Below are positions 31,503-42,743 of a stretch of DNA of 64,000 nt, in pieces. Position numbers and translations under genes: made by a program. The stretch spans positions 1 through 64,000 of the forward strand of contig NZ_BCTL01000025.1 of NCBI RefSeq assembly GCF_001571265.1. Direction: 5' to 3'. Positions within the stretch are counted from its first letter, which is position 1. Each line of letters opens with the position of its first letter. Below the pieces are notes generated by a model. The model made no database searches. It was not told the origin of the DNA and worked only from the letters and a program-made list of their open reading frames with translations. This DNA comes from Cedecea neteri NBRC 105707 = ATCC 33855 (lineage in GTDB: Bacteria; Pseudomonadota; Gammaproteobacteria; Enterobacterales; Enterobacteriaceae).

Positions 31503-32957
31503 ATGACGAATGAATCCCTCCAGCAAAGTGAACTCTTCAAAACCGGATATCTGGTAGATGGCAAGTGGCACTCGCTCGGCGAAACCTTTGATGTACTGAA
31601 CCCTGCGACGGGAGAAGTGGTGGCGAAAGTGGCGAAGGCGGGCAAGCGCGAAGCCGAAGCCGCGATTGCTTCCGCCAGTAAAGCTTTCCCTGCCTGGCGA
31701 GAGAAAACCGCCAAACAGCGTTCTGAAATTCTCTATCGCTGGTTTGAACTCATTCTGAAAAACAAAAGCTGGCTCGCGCGGTTAATGACCCTTGAACAGG
31801 GGAAGCCGCTCAAAGAGGCCGAGGGTGAAGTGGATTATGCCGCGAGCTTCATTCAGTGGTTTGCTGAACAGGCCAAACGTGCCAACGGGGAGATCATTCC
31901 TCCGGTTAAGCCCGGCTCCCGTATTCTGGCCACGCGTGAACCTGTCGGCGTTGTGGCGGCGATCACGCCGTGGAATTTCCCGATGGCGATGCTGACCCGC
32001 AAGCTCGGGCCCGCTCTGGCCGCTGGCTGTACCGGCGTGATAAAACCCGCCAATAACACACCGCTATCCGCCTTTGCGCTGCTGGAACTGGCAACGCAGG
32101 CAGGCGTGCCGGACGGCGTACTTAACGCCGTAGCAGGGAACACGCAGGAAATCAGCGACGCCATTATGGCCAGCCATCAGGTGCGCAAAATTTCCTTCAC
32201 TGGTTCCACGGCGGTGGGTAAAACGCTGATGCGTAACGCCGCAGAAACAATGAAGAAAGTGTCGATGGAACTGGGGGGTAATGCGCCTTATATCGTGTTT
32301 GATGATGCGGATATCGACGCGGCGGTCAAAGGTGCCATTGCTAATAAATTCCGTAATGCGGGTCAGGTGTGTGTCAGCGTTAACCGGTTCTTTATCCAGC
32401 AGGGCGTGTACGACAGCTTTGTGAACAAGCTTGCCGAAGAGGTCAAAAAGCTGAAGGTAGGCAACGGACTGGAAGAAGGGGTGATTGTCGGGCCTCTGAT
32501 TGAGCAGTCTGCTGTCGATAAAGTGCGTGAGCATGTGGAGGACGCGCTGGCGAAAGGCGGGAAAGCGCTTGTCGGGGGTAAACCTCACCAGCTAGGTGGT
32601 AACTTCTGGCAGCCTACGGTCATCATAGATGCTAATGACGAGATGAAGCTGGCCAGGGAAGAGACGTTTGGCCCGCTGGCGGCCTGCTTCAGTTTTAAAA
32701 CAGAAGAGGAAGTTATCGAGCGTGCGAACGGTACGCCATTTGGGCTGGCGGCCTATTTCTATACCCAGAATTTACAGCGCGTTTTCCGCGTCTCGCAGGC
32801 TCTGGAAAGCGGCATGGTCGGGATCAATGAATGCGCTGTCTCTACGGAGCTGGGACCCTTCGGCGGGGTGAAAGAGTCCGGGTTAGGGCGTGAAGGCTCC
32901 GTGCTGGGGTTGGATGAGTTCCTGGAAGTGAAAACGCTACATATCGGCGGGCTTTAG
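31503..32957 (+). CDS. NAD(P)-dependent aldehyde dehydrogenase, GabD family
   Basis: This is a 484-residue aldehyde dehydrogenase most like succinate-semialdehyde dehydrogenases (GabD/Sad). The catalytic Cys290 lies in [13 protein letters not shown], the general base Glu256 in MELGGN, the cofactor lysine in [12 protein letters not shown], and [10 protein letters not shown] binds the nucleotide. E. coli GabD has QTCVC at the active site; here the second Cys is Ser. AGGAG precedes the ATG. It is absent between aaeB and yhcO in E. coli K-12. Its substrate is unknown; succinate semialdehyde or another short semialdehyde is plausible. Confidence 0.88.
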   Translation: MTNESLQQSELFKTGYLVDGKWHSLGETFDVLNPATGEVVAKVAKAGKREAEAAIASASKAFPAWREKTAKQRSEILYRWFELILKNKSWLARLMTLEQGKPLKEAEGEVDYAASFIQWFAEQAKRANGEIIPPVKPGSRILATREPVGVVAAITPWNFPMAMLTRKLGPALAAGCTGVIKPANNTPLSAFALLELATQAGVPDGVLNAVAGNTQEISDAIMASHQVRKISFTGSTAVGKTLMRNAAETMKKVSMELGGNAPYIVFDDADIDAAVKGAIANKFRNAGQVCVSVNRFFIQQGVYDSFVNKLAEEVKKLKVGNGLEEGVIVGPLIEQSAVDKVREHVEDALAKGGKALVGGKPHQLGGNFWQPTVIIDANDEMKLAREETFGPLAACFSFKTEEEVIERANGTPFGLAAYFYTQNLQRVFRVSQALESGMVGINECAVSTELGPFGGVKESGLGREGSVLGLDEFLEVKTLHIGGL

Positions 32958-32992
32958 CTCAGCGCTTGCTTAAAAGAGTCAGGACGGCAGCG

Positions 32993-33265
32993 ATGAAAAA
33001 ATTTATTTTTGATTTTAACCACATCGACGACAACCTGGCTTTCTATCGCCAGTTTGCGGAGCAACTCGCGCTACGTAAAGAGCAGGTTCACGATCTGGAT
33101 AGCCTGTGGGATGTGGTCACGGCGTCAATGTTACCACTGCCGGTGGAGATCGAGTTTGCACACTTACCGGAGAGCAAGCGGCGCAGATTCGGCGCACTCA
33201 TCCTGCTGTTTGACGAGGCTGAAGAGGAGCTGGAGGGCCAGCTTCGCTTTAATATCCACGGCTAA
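32993..33265 (+). CDS. yhcO: Barstar-family protein YhcO
   Basis: YhcO is a 90-residue protein of the barstar (barnase inhibitor) family, with the acidic first helix and [13 protein letters not shown] at the N-terminus. In other bacteria such proteins inhibit secreted RNases, but no RNase partner is encoded nearby and the E. coli homologue has no firm role. I chose the ATG at 32993 because it matches E. coli and has AGGACGG upstream; an earlier in-frame start exists. It lies 35 nt after the aldehyde dehydrogenase. Confidence 0.9.
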   Translation: MKKFIFDFNHIDDNLAFYRQFAEQLALRKEQVHDLDSLWDVVTASMLPLPVEIEFAHLPESKRRRFGALILLFDEAEEELEGQLRFNIHG

Positions 33266-33283
33266 CATATCATCCGCAGCCAT

Positions 33284-33308
33284 AAAAAAGCCCCCGGCGA
33301 GCGGGGGC
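33284..33308 (-). terminator. Terminator of yhcN genes
   Basis: A GCCCCC/GGGGGC stem is followed on the minus strand by six U residues, 29 bp past the stop of the first yhcN-like gene. It also marks the end of yhcO. Confidence 0.85.
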
Positions 33309-33336
33309 AAAGTCGTAGGACAAGTACGACGAGGGT

Positions 33337-33603
33337 TTATTTGTACAGCTCTGCGGTCGCGTGCCAGTTATCACCGCTACGGGCTTCGGTAATGCGGTAA
33401 GCAGAGGCACCTTGTTCTGTCGCTTTCTGGGACAATTCCTGACGCATATCCATTGGCGCGCTGCCTACCTGGCTTACAGAAATGGAACCCATGGATTGCA
33501 GGCCTTGAGCTTGTTCGCTGTTGATCTGGTGTGCGGCAGCGTTAGCGCCTAAAGAGATAACGGACAACAGGCTCAGTGCGGCGATAGTTAATTTGGTTTT
33601 CAT
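33337..33603 (-). CDS. YhcN-like stress protein (DUF1471), copy 1
   Basis: This is an 88-residue secreted protein of the DUF1471/BhsA family. A signal peptide ends at ANA (about residue 22). The mature part contains APMDMRQELSQKATEQGASA and the family ending WHATAELYK. E. coli YhcN is induced by acid, peroxide and cytoplasmic stress. I chose the ATG at 33603, with the RBS AGGAG upstream; a longer open frame would hide the signal peptide. It lies next to a close paralogue. Confidence 0.88.
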   Translation of the reverse strand: MKTKLTIAALSLLSVISLGANAAAHQINSEQAQGLQSMGSISVSQVGSAPMDMRQELSQKATEQGASAYRITEARSGDNWHATAELYK

Positions 33604-33727
33604 AGTCTTTACTCCTAAAGGTTTAACGTGGCGGCCGGAAGGGCTTACTGGCATTTATTCTACTTAGGGCCGCCGAGGCATAACGTTTCTAACGACATCT
33701 ATTCAACTGGCTTATGGCTAAGAACGA

Positions 33728-33991
33728 TTATTTGTACAGTTCTGCCGTTGCATGCCAGTGTCCGCCGGTGCGGGCTTCGATAACGCGGTAAGCGGAAGCA
33801 CCGTTTTGTTCAGCTTTCTGGTTCAGCATTTCGTGCATATCCATCGGAGAACTGCCGATGTCATCGACGGAAACGGTTCCCAGTGACTGGCGGTCTTGCG
33901 CCTGCTGAGCGTTGATAGAATCAGCGGCGAAAACGCCGAATGACAGAGCGGAGAGCAGGCTTGCGGTAACTAAAGTGGCTTTCATGTTCAT
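33728..33991 (-). CDS. yhcN: YhcN (DUF1471), copy 2
   Basis: This is an 87-residue secreted protein with a signal peptide ending at FAAD (about residue 23). The mature part has the motif SSPMDMHEMLNQKAEQNGASAY (split by conserved positions) and ends WHATAELYK. It appears closer than copy 1 to E. coli YhcN, for instance in its LSFGVFAADSI region. An alternative ATG lies two codons in. The 124-bp gap to copy 1 has no clear terminator, so the two may be partly co-transcribed. Confidence 0.88.
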   Translation of the reverse strand: MNMKATLVTASLLSALSFGVFAADSINAQQAQDRQSLGTVSVDDIGSSPMDMHEMLNQKAEQNGASAYRVIEARTGGHWHATAELYK

Positions 33992-34361
33992 GGTTTTTTT
34001 CCTCGTCGTATTCTTTTGGTTGGGTCATCGTTCTGTGACCCTCATCACGAAATTAAGTATACACTAGTTACGGGAAAAATTAATACCCTGCTAATTGTTG
34101 CCTATGCAACTTTAAATTAATGGAACGATTTTTTATTACTATGAGTTATAAAAAAGACGTTTTTATCACGCCATTTTTGTTAAATATAAGTAAAATCATA
34201 TATATGGGTGAATTTAACTATTTGTGCGGTGGTGCGCAGAACAATGCCCTATGGAATGCTATTGAAGCAATTCCATACGCTGGATTGAGGTTTGTTTACG
34301 GAAGATTACCGAGTGCGGGGCCCGCCGTGTCATGGCGGCGGGCAGAGAAGAGGGGGGGAGA
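33992..34361. other. 370-bp spacer between yhcN and argR
   Basis: No gene is seen. GTATACT near 34058 (minus-strand reading) may be the -10 of yhcN, though its -35 is poor. The middle is unusually A/T-rich. A hairpin with 8-bp perfect outer arms, TATGGAAT/ATTCCATA, lies at 34250-34277. An 8-bp GC-rich hairpin (34320-34343) just past argR may end its transcript, but it has no U-tract. Confidence 0.45.
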
Positions 34362-36256
<1,895 letters not shown>

Positions 36257-36269
36257 TCGACGGCTGGAT

Positions 36270-36302
36270 AAAAAAAACCGGAACTCAGGTTCCGGTTTTT
36301 TT
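36270..36302. terminator. Bidirectional terminator between mdh and degS
   Basis: A stem of about 12 bp (A-run, CCGGAAC/GTTCCGG, T-run) with a short loop lies 13 bp past mdh and 11 bp before the degS stop. A7 and T7 flanks let it serve both convergent genes. Confidence 0.9.
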
Positions 36303-36313
36303 ATGTCTATCGT

Positions 36314-37381
36314 TTAGCTCCCGGCGGGGTATTCCTGAACGGTGACCTGCAGCGTAAGTTTCTTATCTTCACGCATGACTTCTACCGGAATCACTGAGCC
36401 TGGACGAATTTCCGCCACCTGGTCCATCGTTTCCAGCGCGGAGACGGCCGGTTTGTGGTTCACCGAGATAATCACGTCATTCACTTGAATACCTGCCTGG
36501 GCCGCCGGGCCGTCAGGGGATACCGCATTAACAATGATGCCTTGTAGCTGATCGATGCCGGTGGATGGGCCATGCAGCGGGGTGATTTCCCTGCCGCCAA
36601 TACCGATGTAACCACGAATCACCCGGCCATCGCGGATCAGCTTATCCATTATCTTGGTCGCTAACTGGGTCGGTATCGCAAAGCCAATCCCTTCCGGCGT
36701 CTCGCCGTCATTGCTCTTATCAAACGACAGGGTGTTGATGCCCATCAGTTCCCCGAGCGAGTTCACCAGCGCTCCTCCGGAGTTGCCGCGGTTAATCGAG
36801 GCGTCAGTTTGCAGGAACGACTGTCTACCCGAGGGGCTCAGGCCGATGCGGCCGGTAGCGCTGATAATACCCTGAGTCACCGTCTGCCCGAGGTTGTAGG
36901 GGTTACCAATGGCCATCACCACATCGCCAATATGCGGCTGGCGCTTGCCGTTAATAGGAATGATCGGCAGGTTGGTGGCGTTGATTTTCAGCACCGCGAG
37001 GTCGGTCAGGCTATCGGAACCAATAAGCAATGCTTCAAACACTCGCCCGTCCTGGAGCGCGACGATGATCTGCTCGGCATCGTTGATAACGTGCTTGTTA
37101 GTAATAATGTAGCCACGCCCATCCATGATAACGCCGGAGCCGAGCGTCTTGATTTGAAGCTGGTTTTGGCCGTTATTGCCGACGCTGCGGTTGTACACGT
37201 TCACCACCGCAGGGGCAGCGCGGCGCACCGCCGGATTAAAGCTCATCGGCGTTTCGTCTGCGCTGTCATATTGCGCAGGCGCAAGCGGACCAATGGCTTT
37301 GCGTAATGACGGCATCGCGAGCAGCAGCAGCCCCGCAACAATCAGCCCAATGACCACCGAACGTAAGATCTTTAGAAACAT
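36314..37381 (-). CDS. degS: Envelope stress sensor serine protease DegS
   Basis: DegS senses unfolded outer-membrane porins with its PDZ domain, then cleaves RseA to start the sigma-E response (355 residues). It has one N-terminal membrane anchor (about 7-24), a trypsin-like domain with the catalytic serine in INRGNSGGALVN (Ser201 in E. coli numbering), and one PDZ domain (about 260-345). It lies 88 nt downstream of degQ on the same strand, with a hairpin in between. Confidence 0.97.
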   Translation of the reverse strand: MFLKILRSVVIGLIVAGLLLLAMPSLRKAIGPLAPAQYDSADETPMSFNPAVRRAAPAVVNVYNRSVGNNGQNQLQIKTLGSGVIMDGRGYIITNKHVINDAEQIIVALQDGRVFEALLIGSDSLTDLAVLKINATNLPIIPINGKRQPHIGDVVMAIGNPYNLGQTVTQGIISATGRIGLSPSGRQSFLQTDASINRGNSGGALVNSLGELMGINTLSFDKSNDGETPEGIGFAIPTQLATKIMDKLIRDGRVIRGYIGIGGREITPLHGPSTGIDQLQGIIVNAVSPDGPAAQAGIQVNDVIISVNHKPAVSALETMDQVAEIRPGSVIPVEVMREDKKLTLQVTVQEYPAGS

Positions 37382-37430
37382 GAGTTTGAGTTAATGAGTG
37401 AGATATCGACCGCAGAATAGCATGAGTTGA

Positions 37431-37456
37431 ACGGACATCGTACAGACGATGTCCGT
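37431..37456 (-). other. Strong hairpin between degQ and degS
   Basis: A 10-bp perfect stem, ACGGACATCG with CGATGTCCGT, closes a 6-nt loop 13 bp past the degQ stop. There is no U-tract on the minus strand. It may be a partial terminator or a 3'-end stabiliser that lowers degS relative to degQ. Confidence 0.55.
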
Positions 37457-37469
37457 TTCTCTGCTTCCG

Positions 37470-38840
37470 TTAACGCAACAGTAAATAGAGGCTCTGTTCG
37501 CCGCGAACAATATGCAGCGCAATGACAGCGGGTTTGGCTTCAAGCACTTTACGCATTTCGGCGATGGTATGGATACGCTCGCGGTTAATGCCGACGATGA
37601 CATCGTCTTTGTGCAGCCCAACCTGAGCCGCAGGCGTGCCTTTATCCACGTTATCCAGACGAATGCCCTTGCCACCGTCTTTTAGCTGCCCATCGCTGAG
37701 CGTGGCCCCTTGCAGCGCTGGCAGGATCATTTCAGCGCTGGCGGAAGAGGCTGTGCTCTTGTCCAGCGTCACGCTAACTTCCAGCGGTTTACCGTCGCGC
37801 AGCAGGCCCAGTTTCACCACGGTACCTGGCTCGGTTGTGGCGATTTTCGCTCGTAGCTCGGCGAAACTGCTCAGCGGGTTGCCGTTCAGGCTGGTGATGA
37901 TATCCCCGGCTTTAATGCCCGCTTTTGCCGACCCGGATTGAGGCAGGACTTCACTGACAAACGCGCCGCGCTGGGTGGAAAGATTAAACGCTTTGGCGAT
38001 GTCGGCGTTCATCTCCATGCCTTTAATGCCCAGCAGGCCCCGTTTGATTTCACCAAACTCCATCAACTGTTTGGCCAGGGTTTGGGCCATATTGCTCGGG
38101 ATGGCGAAACCAATCCCTACGCTGCCGCCGCTTGGGGCAAGAATAGCGGTGTTAATGCCAATCAGTTCACCGTTCAGATTCAGCAGCGCGCCGCCGGAGT
38201 TCCCGCGGTTGATTGAGGCGTCGGTCTGAATAAAGTTCTCCAGGCCTTCAAGGTTAAGCCCGCTGCGGCCCAGCGCGGAAACGATGCCGGAGGTCGCGGT
38301 TTGTCCCAGGCCAAAGGGGTTACCCACCGCAACGGCAAAATCACCCACTTTGAGCTTGTCAGAGTCGGCAACTTTGATTTCGGTAAGTCCGGTCGCGTTT
38401 TGTAACTGAAGTAGCGCGATATCGCTTTGATCGTCCCCGCCAATCAGTTTGGCATCAAATTCACGCCCGTCATTCAGCTGCACGCTAATTTTTTGTGCCT
38501 GATTGATGACATGGTTATTGGTCAGGACATAGCCTTTGGCGGCATTGATGATGACCCCGGAACCTAAGCCTTCGAACTGCTGTGGCGTGTCGGACGGGGC
38601 GTCATCCCCGTAGAATTTCTTGAACTCTTCCGGCACTTTCTGGCTGGAAGCTGAGGCGGTGCCTTCAACCTGCACGCTGACAACCGCCGGCAATACTTTT
38701 TCCAGCATCGGCGCAAGGCTTGGCAAAGCCGGCTGGCCAGGAACCTGGGAAGGCAGTGACGCGCTTGCCAGAGGGGATACGCCGAGCGTCAGACCGACGC
38801 TTAACGCTAATGCACTCAACAGCCGTGTTTGTTTCTTCAT
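37470..38840 (-). CDS. degQ: Periplasmic serine endoprotease DegQ
   Basis: DegQ is a periplasmic HtrA-family protease and chaperone that forms cages (456 residues). A signal peptide ends at ASA (about residue 27). The trypsin-like domain has NNHVINQA (catalytic His), SDIALLQL (Asp) and INRGNSGGALLN (Ser), followed by two PDZ domains (about 257-345 and 365-452). I chose the ATG at 38840, matching E. coli; an open extension to 38888 lacks signal features. The degQ-degS order is the standard one. Confidence 0.97.
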   Translation of the reverse strand: MKKQTRLLSALALSVGLTLGVSPLASASLPSQVPGQPALPSLAPMLEKVLPAVVSVQVEGTASASSQKVPEEFKKFYGDDAPSDTPQQFEGLGSGVIINAAKGYVLTNNHVINQAQKISVQLNDGREFDAKLIGGDDQSDIALLQLQNATGLTEIKVADSDKLKVGDFAVAVGNPFGLGQTATSGIVSALGRSGLNLEGLENFIQTDASINRGNSGGALLNLNGELIGINTAILAPSGGSVGIGFAIPSNMAQTLAKQLMEFGEIKRGLLGIKGMEMNADIAKAFNLSTQRGAFVSEVLPQSGSAKAGIKAGDIITSLNGNPLSSFAELRAKIATTEPGTVVKLGLLRDGKPLEVSVTLDKSTASSASAEMILPALQGATLSDGQLKDGGKGIRLDNVDKGTPAAQVGLHKDDVIVGINRERIHTIAEMRKVLEAKPAVIALHIVRGEQSLYLLLR

Positions 38841-38974
38841 TGGATGCTGGCTCTCGTCACCTGGAAAAAGGAATGCCCACTCACGCAATTGATGTTATTG
38901 AAATACCAGTCGACTCACAATGGCGTAATAAGAAAGCACAAGACAATTAAATGATAGCTGGGTCAGGAAAGGAT

Positions 38975-38995
38975 GGGGCACTTGAACTGTGCCCC
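38975..38995 (-). other. Hairpin after zapG
   Basis: A GGGGCAC/GTGCCCC stem with a 7-nt loop lies 19 bp past the zapG stop. It lacks a clear U-tract. It may help end zapG transcription before degQ. Confidence 0.45.
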
Positions 38996-39014
38996 GGAAA
39001 AGCTAAGACGGGGA

Positions 39015-39413
39015 TTAATCGCGTTTTGCACCGGCGCGAAGCAGGCCGGAAGCACCGTCTGAATAATCACGCGGCATCTGAACCGGCGCTTGATCGTTAC
39101 CGGCTTCGGATTCGGCAAGGCGGTTACGGAACGGATTGGCTTCCGCGGTCATTTCCGGCAGCAGGCTGCTGGAGCTTTTTGCCATGTGCTGATAAAGCTG
39201 ACGATAATCGTGCGCCATGTTGTCCAGCAGCTCGGCGCTGCGGGCAAAATGGCTGACTAACTCTTCGCGGTACTCTTCAAGCTCCGCTTTGTTCTTTTCC
39301 AGCTCATACTGCAGAGCTTGCTGCTGGCGCAGCTTAGGGTTGCCGAAACGCATGGCTACGGCGCCGATAATAAGGCCCACCACTAACCCAATAAGCGCAT
39401 ATTCCCAAGTCAT
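39015..39413 (-). CDS. zapG: Z-ring associated protein ZapG (YhcB)
   Basis: ZapG is a 132-residue inner-membrane protein (DUF1043) that links cell division and envelope growth. It has one N-terminal helix (about 4-22), a coiled coil (about 30-65) and a disordered polar tail. E. coli mutants have cell-shape and envelope defects and interact genetically with mre and lipid synthesis. It is divergent from zapE across 176 bp, as in E. coli. Confidence 0.93.
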   Translation of the reverse strand: MTWEYALIGLVVGLIIGAVAMRFGNPKLRQQQALQYELEKNKAELEEYREELVSHFARSAELLDNMAHDYRQLYQHMAKSSSSLLPEMTAEANPFRNRLAESEAGNDQAPVQMPRDYSDGASGLLRAGAKRD

Positions 39414-39589
39414 GAACTTCTCCCGTTATCTTGTGATTCCGTAGGGTAATGTAGCCACTATAACCGTTAACCGAAGAGAAGTGGAATCCTGACGCAGCAT
39501 CGCTTAGGGTAGAACGGCCTTTTTTTCGACAACCTGCTCGAAAATGGCAGTGAACGGCTATCCGATTATAAAGGGAAGATAATAATACC

Positions 39590-40714
39590 ATGCAAAATCT
39601 CTCTCCTGCATCGCGCTACCAGCAGGCCCTGGCAGAAGGCAGCTTCCAACCTGATGAAGTACAGCGTGAAGCGATTATGCGCCTCGACGCTATCTGGCAA
39701 GCATTGTCGACTGCACCCACGCCTGTACCTTCCGGTGGGCTACTGACTAAGTTTGGCAAACTGTTCGGTAAAAAAGAGACTCAGGCCGGGCAGGAGCCCG
39801 CTCGAGGTTTATATATGTGGGGAGGCGTGGGTCGCGGTAAAACCTGGCTGATGGATATGTTTTTTCATAGCCTGCCGGGAGAGCGCAAGCTTCGGCTGCA
39901 CTTCCATCGCTTTATGCTTAGGGTACATGAGGAACTGGCGCAGCAGCAGGGGCACACCGATCCGCTGGAAATCATTGCCGACGGTTTTAAAGCTCAGGCG
40001 GACGTGCTGTGCTTTGATGAATTTTTTGTCTCCGACATCACCGATGCGATGCTGCTGGGTACATTAATGAAAGCGCTTTTTGCGCGCGGTATCACGCTGG
40101 TAGCAACGTCGAATATCCCGCCGGATGATTTGTATCGTAATGGGTTACAGCGCGCACGGTTCTTGCCGGCTATAGAAGCGATTAAACGCTATTGCGATGT
40201 GATGAACGTCGATGCCGGAATTGACTATCGTCTGAGAACATTGACCCAAGCACACCTTTGGCTTTCGCCGCTTAACGATGCGTCTGCTCAGCAGATGGAG
40301 AAGCTTTATACGGCGCTTGCGGGCGCTAAACGTGAAGGCGGCCCGGTGCTGGAGATTAATCATCGCCCTTTGGCGACGCTCGGCATGGCTAATCAGACGC
40401 TGGCGGTCGATTTTACCACGCTGTGCGTGGACGCCCGCAGCCAGCATGATTACATCGCGCTTTCTCGTCAGTTTCATACCGTCATGCTGTTTAATGTACA
40501 GGTGATGACCACGTTGATGGAGAGCGAGGCTCGCCGTTTTATCGCGCTGGTGGACGAATTCTACGAGCGCCACGTGAAGTTGGTGGTGTCCGCAGAGGCT
40601 GAGCTATTTACTATTTATCAAGGGGAAAGGCTTAAGTTTGAATTCCAGCGCTGCCTTTCCAGGCTGCAGGAAATGCAAAGTGAAGAGTATTTACGTCGCC
40701 CTCATCTGCCTTGA
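39590..40714 (+). CDS. zapE: Cell division ATPase ZapE
   Basis: ZapE is an AAA-type ATPase that binds FtsZ and destabilises Z-rings under low oxygen or stress (374 residues). The Walker A is GGVGRGKTW (near residues 78-86), and the Walker B is DVLCFDEFFVSD near residue 140. The sensor stretch VATSNIPPDDLY lies near residue 170. It is the first gene rightward after zapG, in the E. coli order. Confidence 0.95.
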   Translation: MQNLSPASRYQQALAEGSFQPDEVQREAIMRLDAIWQALSTAPTPVPSGGLLTKFGKLFGKKETQAGQEPARGLYMWGGVGRGKTWLMDMFFHSLPGERKLRLHFHRFMLRVHEELAQQQGHTDPLEIIADGFKAQADVLCFDEFFVSDITDAMLLGTLMKALFARGITLVATSNIPPDDLYRNGLQRARFLPAIEAIKRYCDVMNVDAGIDYRLRTLTQAHLWLSPLNDASAQQMEKLYTALAGAKREGGPVLEINHRPLATLGMANQTLAVDFTTLCVDARSQHDYIALSRQFHTVMLFNVQVMTTLMESEARRFIALVDEFYERHVKLVVSAEAELFTIYQGERLKFEFQRCLSRLQEMQSEEYLRRPHLP

Positions 40715-40770
40715 CGATGAATATGTGATATCAACGACAAATTGTGGTCGATCTTTGAGGTCGACTTCTC

Positions 40771-41370
<600 letters not shown>

Positions 41371-41382
41371 TCGGGATTATAG

Positions 41383-41778
<396 letters not shown>

Positions 41779-41810
41779 TTGTTCTCTGCTTACGCAGAAA
41801 GGCAATTGGC

Positions 41811-41840
41811 AAAAACCCGGTCTTCGCACCGGGTTTTTTT
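41811..41840 (+). terminator. Terminator of rplM-rpsI
   Basis: An AACCCGGT/ACCGGGTT stem is followed by a run of T residues, about 33 bp past the rpsI stop. An A5 run before it could allow weak minus-strand function. Confidence 0.9.
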
Positions 41841-42098
41841 ATGCCCGTAATTTATATTATTGCTTCTAACACTTTGAAATAAATTGCCTTTCAGGCAAAT
41901 TCAATATACGACCACCACAAAACCAGTAAAATCTGGTAAACTATCATCCAATTTTCTGCCCAAATGTCGGCATCCGGTTGTTTTCGCCCCTTAAAGGGCG
42001 TCAGCGATGTTTTGGCGAAGCATTGGGTAATAAACGGTCAGGTTAGTCGCCGCTTGCGGCTATTAGCAGTAATTTTCTGGATAAACTTGGAGGTTTTC
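41841..42098 (+). promoter_or_regulatory. sspA upstream region with several small hairpins
   Basis: This spacer should hold the sspA promoter; TAAACT near 41937 is a possible -10. Four short inverted repeats are visible: TTGCCT-TTC-AGGCAA (near 41883-41897), ACCAG-TAAAAT-CTGGT (near 41921-41936), CGCCC-CTTAAA-GGGCG (41985-42000), and GCCGC/GCGGC (near 42050). The last two would lie in the sspA leader. No gene is seen. Confidence 0.35.
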
Positions 42099-42740
42099 AT
42101 GGCTGTCGCTGCCAACAAACGTTCGGTGATGACGCTGTTTTCCGGTCCTACTGACATCTACAGCCACCAGGTACGTATCGTCCTGGCTGAGAAAGGTGTT
42201 AGCGTTGAAATTGAGCATGTGGAAACGGATAACCTGCCTCAGGATCTGATTGACCTCAACCCCAATCACAGCGTACCGACCCTGGTTGACCGCGAGCTGA
42301 CGCTGTGGGAATCCCGCATCATCATGGAATACCTTGATGAGCGTTTCCCGCACCCACCTTTGATGCCGGTTTACCCGGTTGCGCGTGGTGAAAGCCGTCT
42401 GTACATGCACCGCATTGAGAAAGACTGGTACACCCTGATGAACGTGGTGATGAACGGCTCCGCGCAGGAAGCGGAAGCAGCACGTAAGCAGCTGCGTGAA
42501 GAGCTGTTAAGCATTGCCCCGGTATTTACCCAGAAGCCTTTCTTCCTGAGCGATGAGTTCAGCCTGGTAGACTGCTACCTGGCTCCGCTGCTGTGGCGCT
42601 TGCCGCAGATGGGCATTGAGCTGACAGGTGCGGGTTCCAAAGAGATGAAAGGGTATATGACCCGCGTCTTCGAGCGTGACTCCTTCCTCGCCTCTTTGAC
42701 CGAACCTGAGCGCGAAATGCGTCTGCAGACCCGAGGCTAA
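42099..42740 (+). CDS. sspA: Stringent starvation protein A
   Basis: SspA is a glutathione S-transferase-like protein that binds sigma-70 RNA polymerase and lowers H-NS levels in stationary phase and acid stress (213 residues). The thioredoxin-like N-terminal domain (about 11-85, with TLFSGPTDIYSHQVRIVLAE) is followed by a helical GST C-terminal domain. It has no glutathione-transferase activity in E. coli. I chose the ATG at 42099 with GGAGG upstream; the frame is open earlier. sspB follows directly. Confidence 0.97.
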   Translation: MAVAANKRSVMTLFSGPTDIYSHQVRIVLAEKGVSVEIEHVETDNLPQDLIDLNPNHSVPTLVDRELTLWESRIIMEYLDERFPHPPLMPVYPVARGESRLYMHRIEKDWYTLMNVVMNGSAQEAEAARKQLREELLSIAPVFTQKPFFLSDEFSLVDCYLAPLLWRLPQMGIELTGAGSKEMKGYMTRVFERDSFLASLTEPEREMRLQTRG

Positions 42741-42743
42741 GTG

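Noticed and set aside
32993-33265. yhcO as part of an RNase-inhibitor (toxin-immunity) pair
   Set aside because: The barstar fold suggests it, but no secreted RNase gene is adjacent and the gene is core in enterobacteria.
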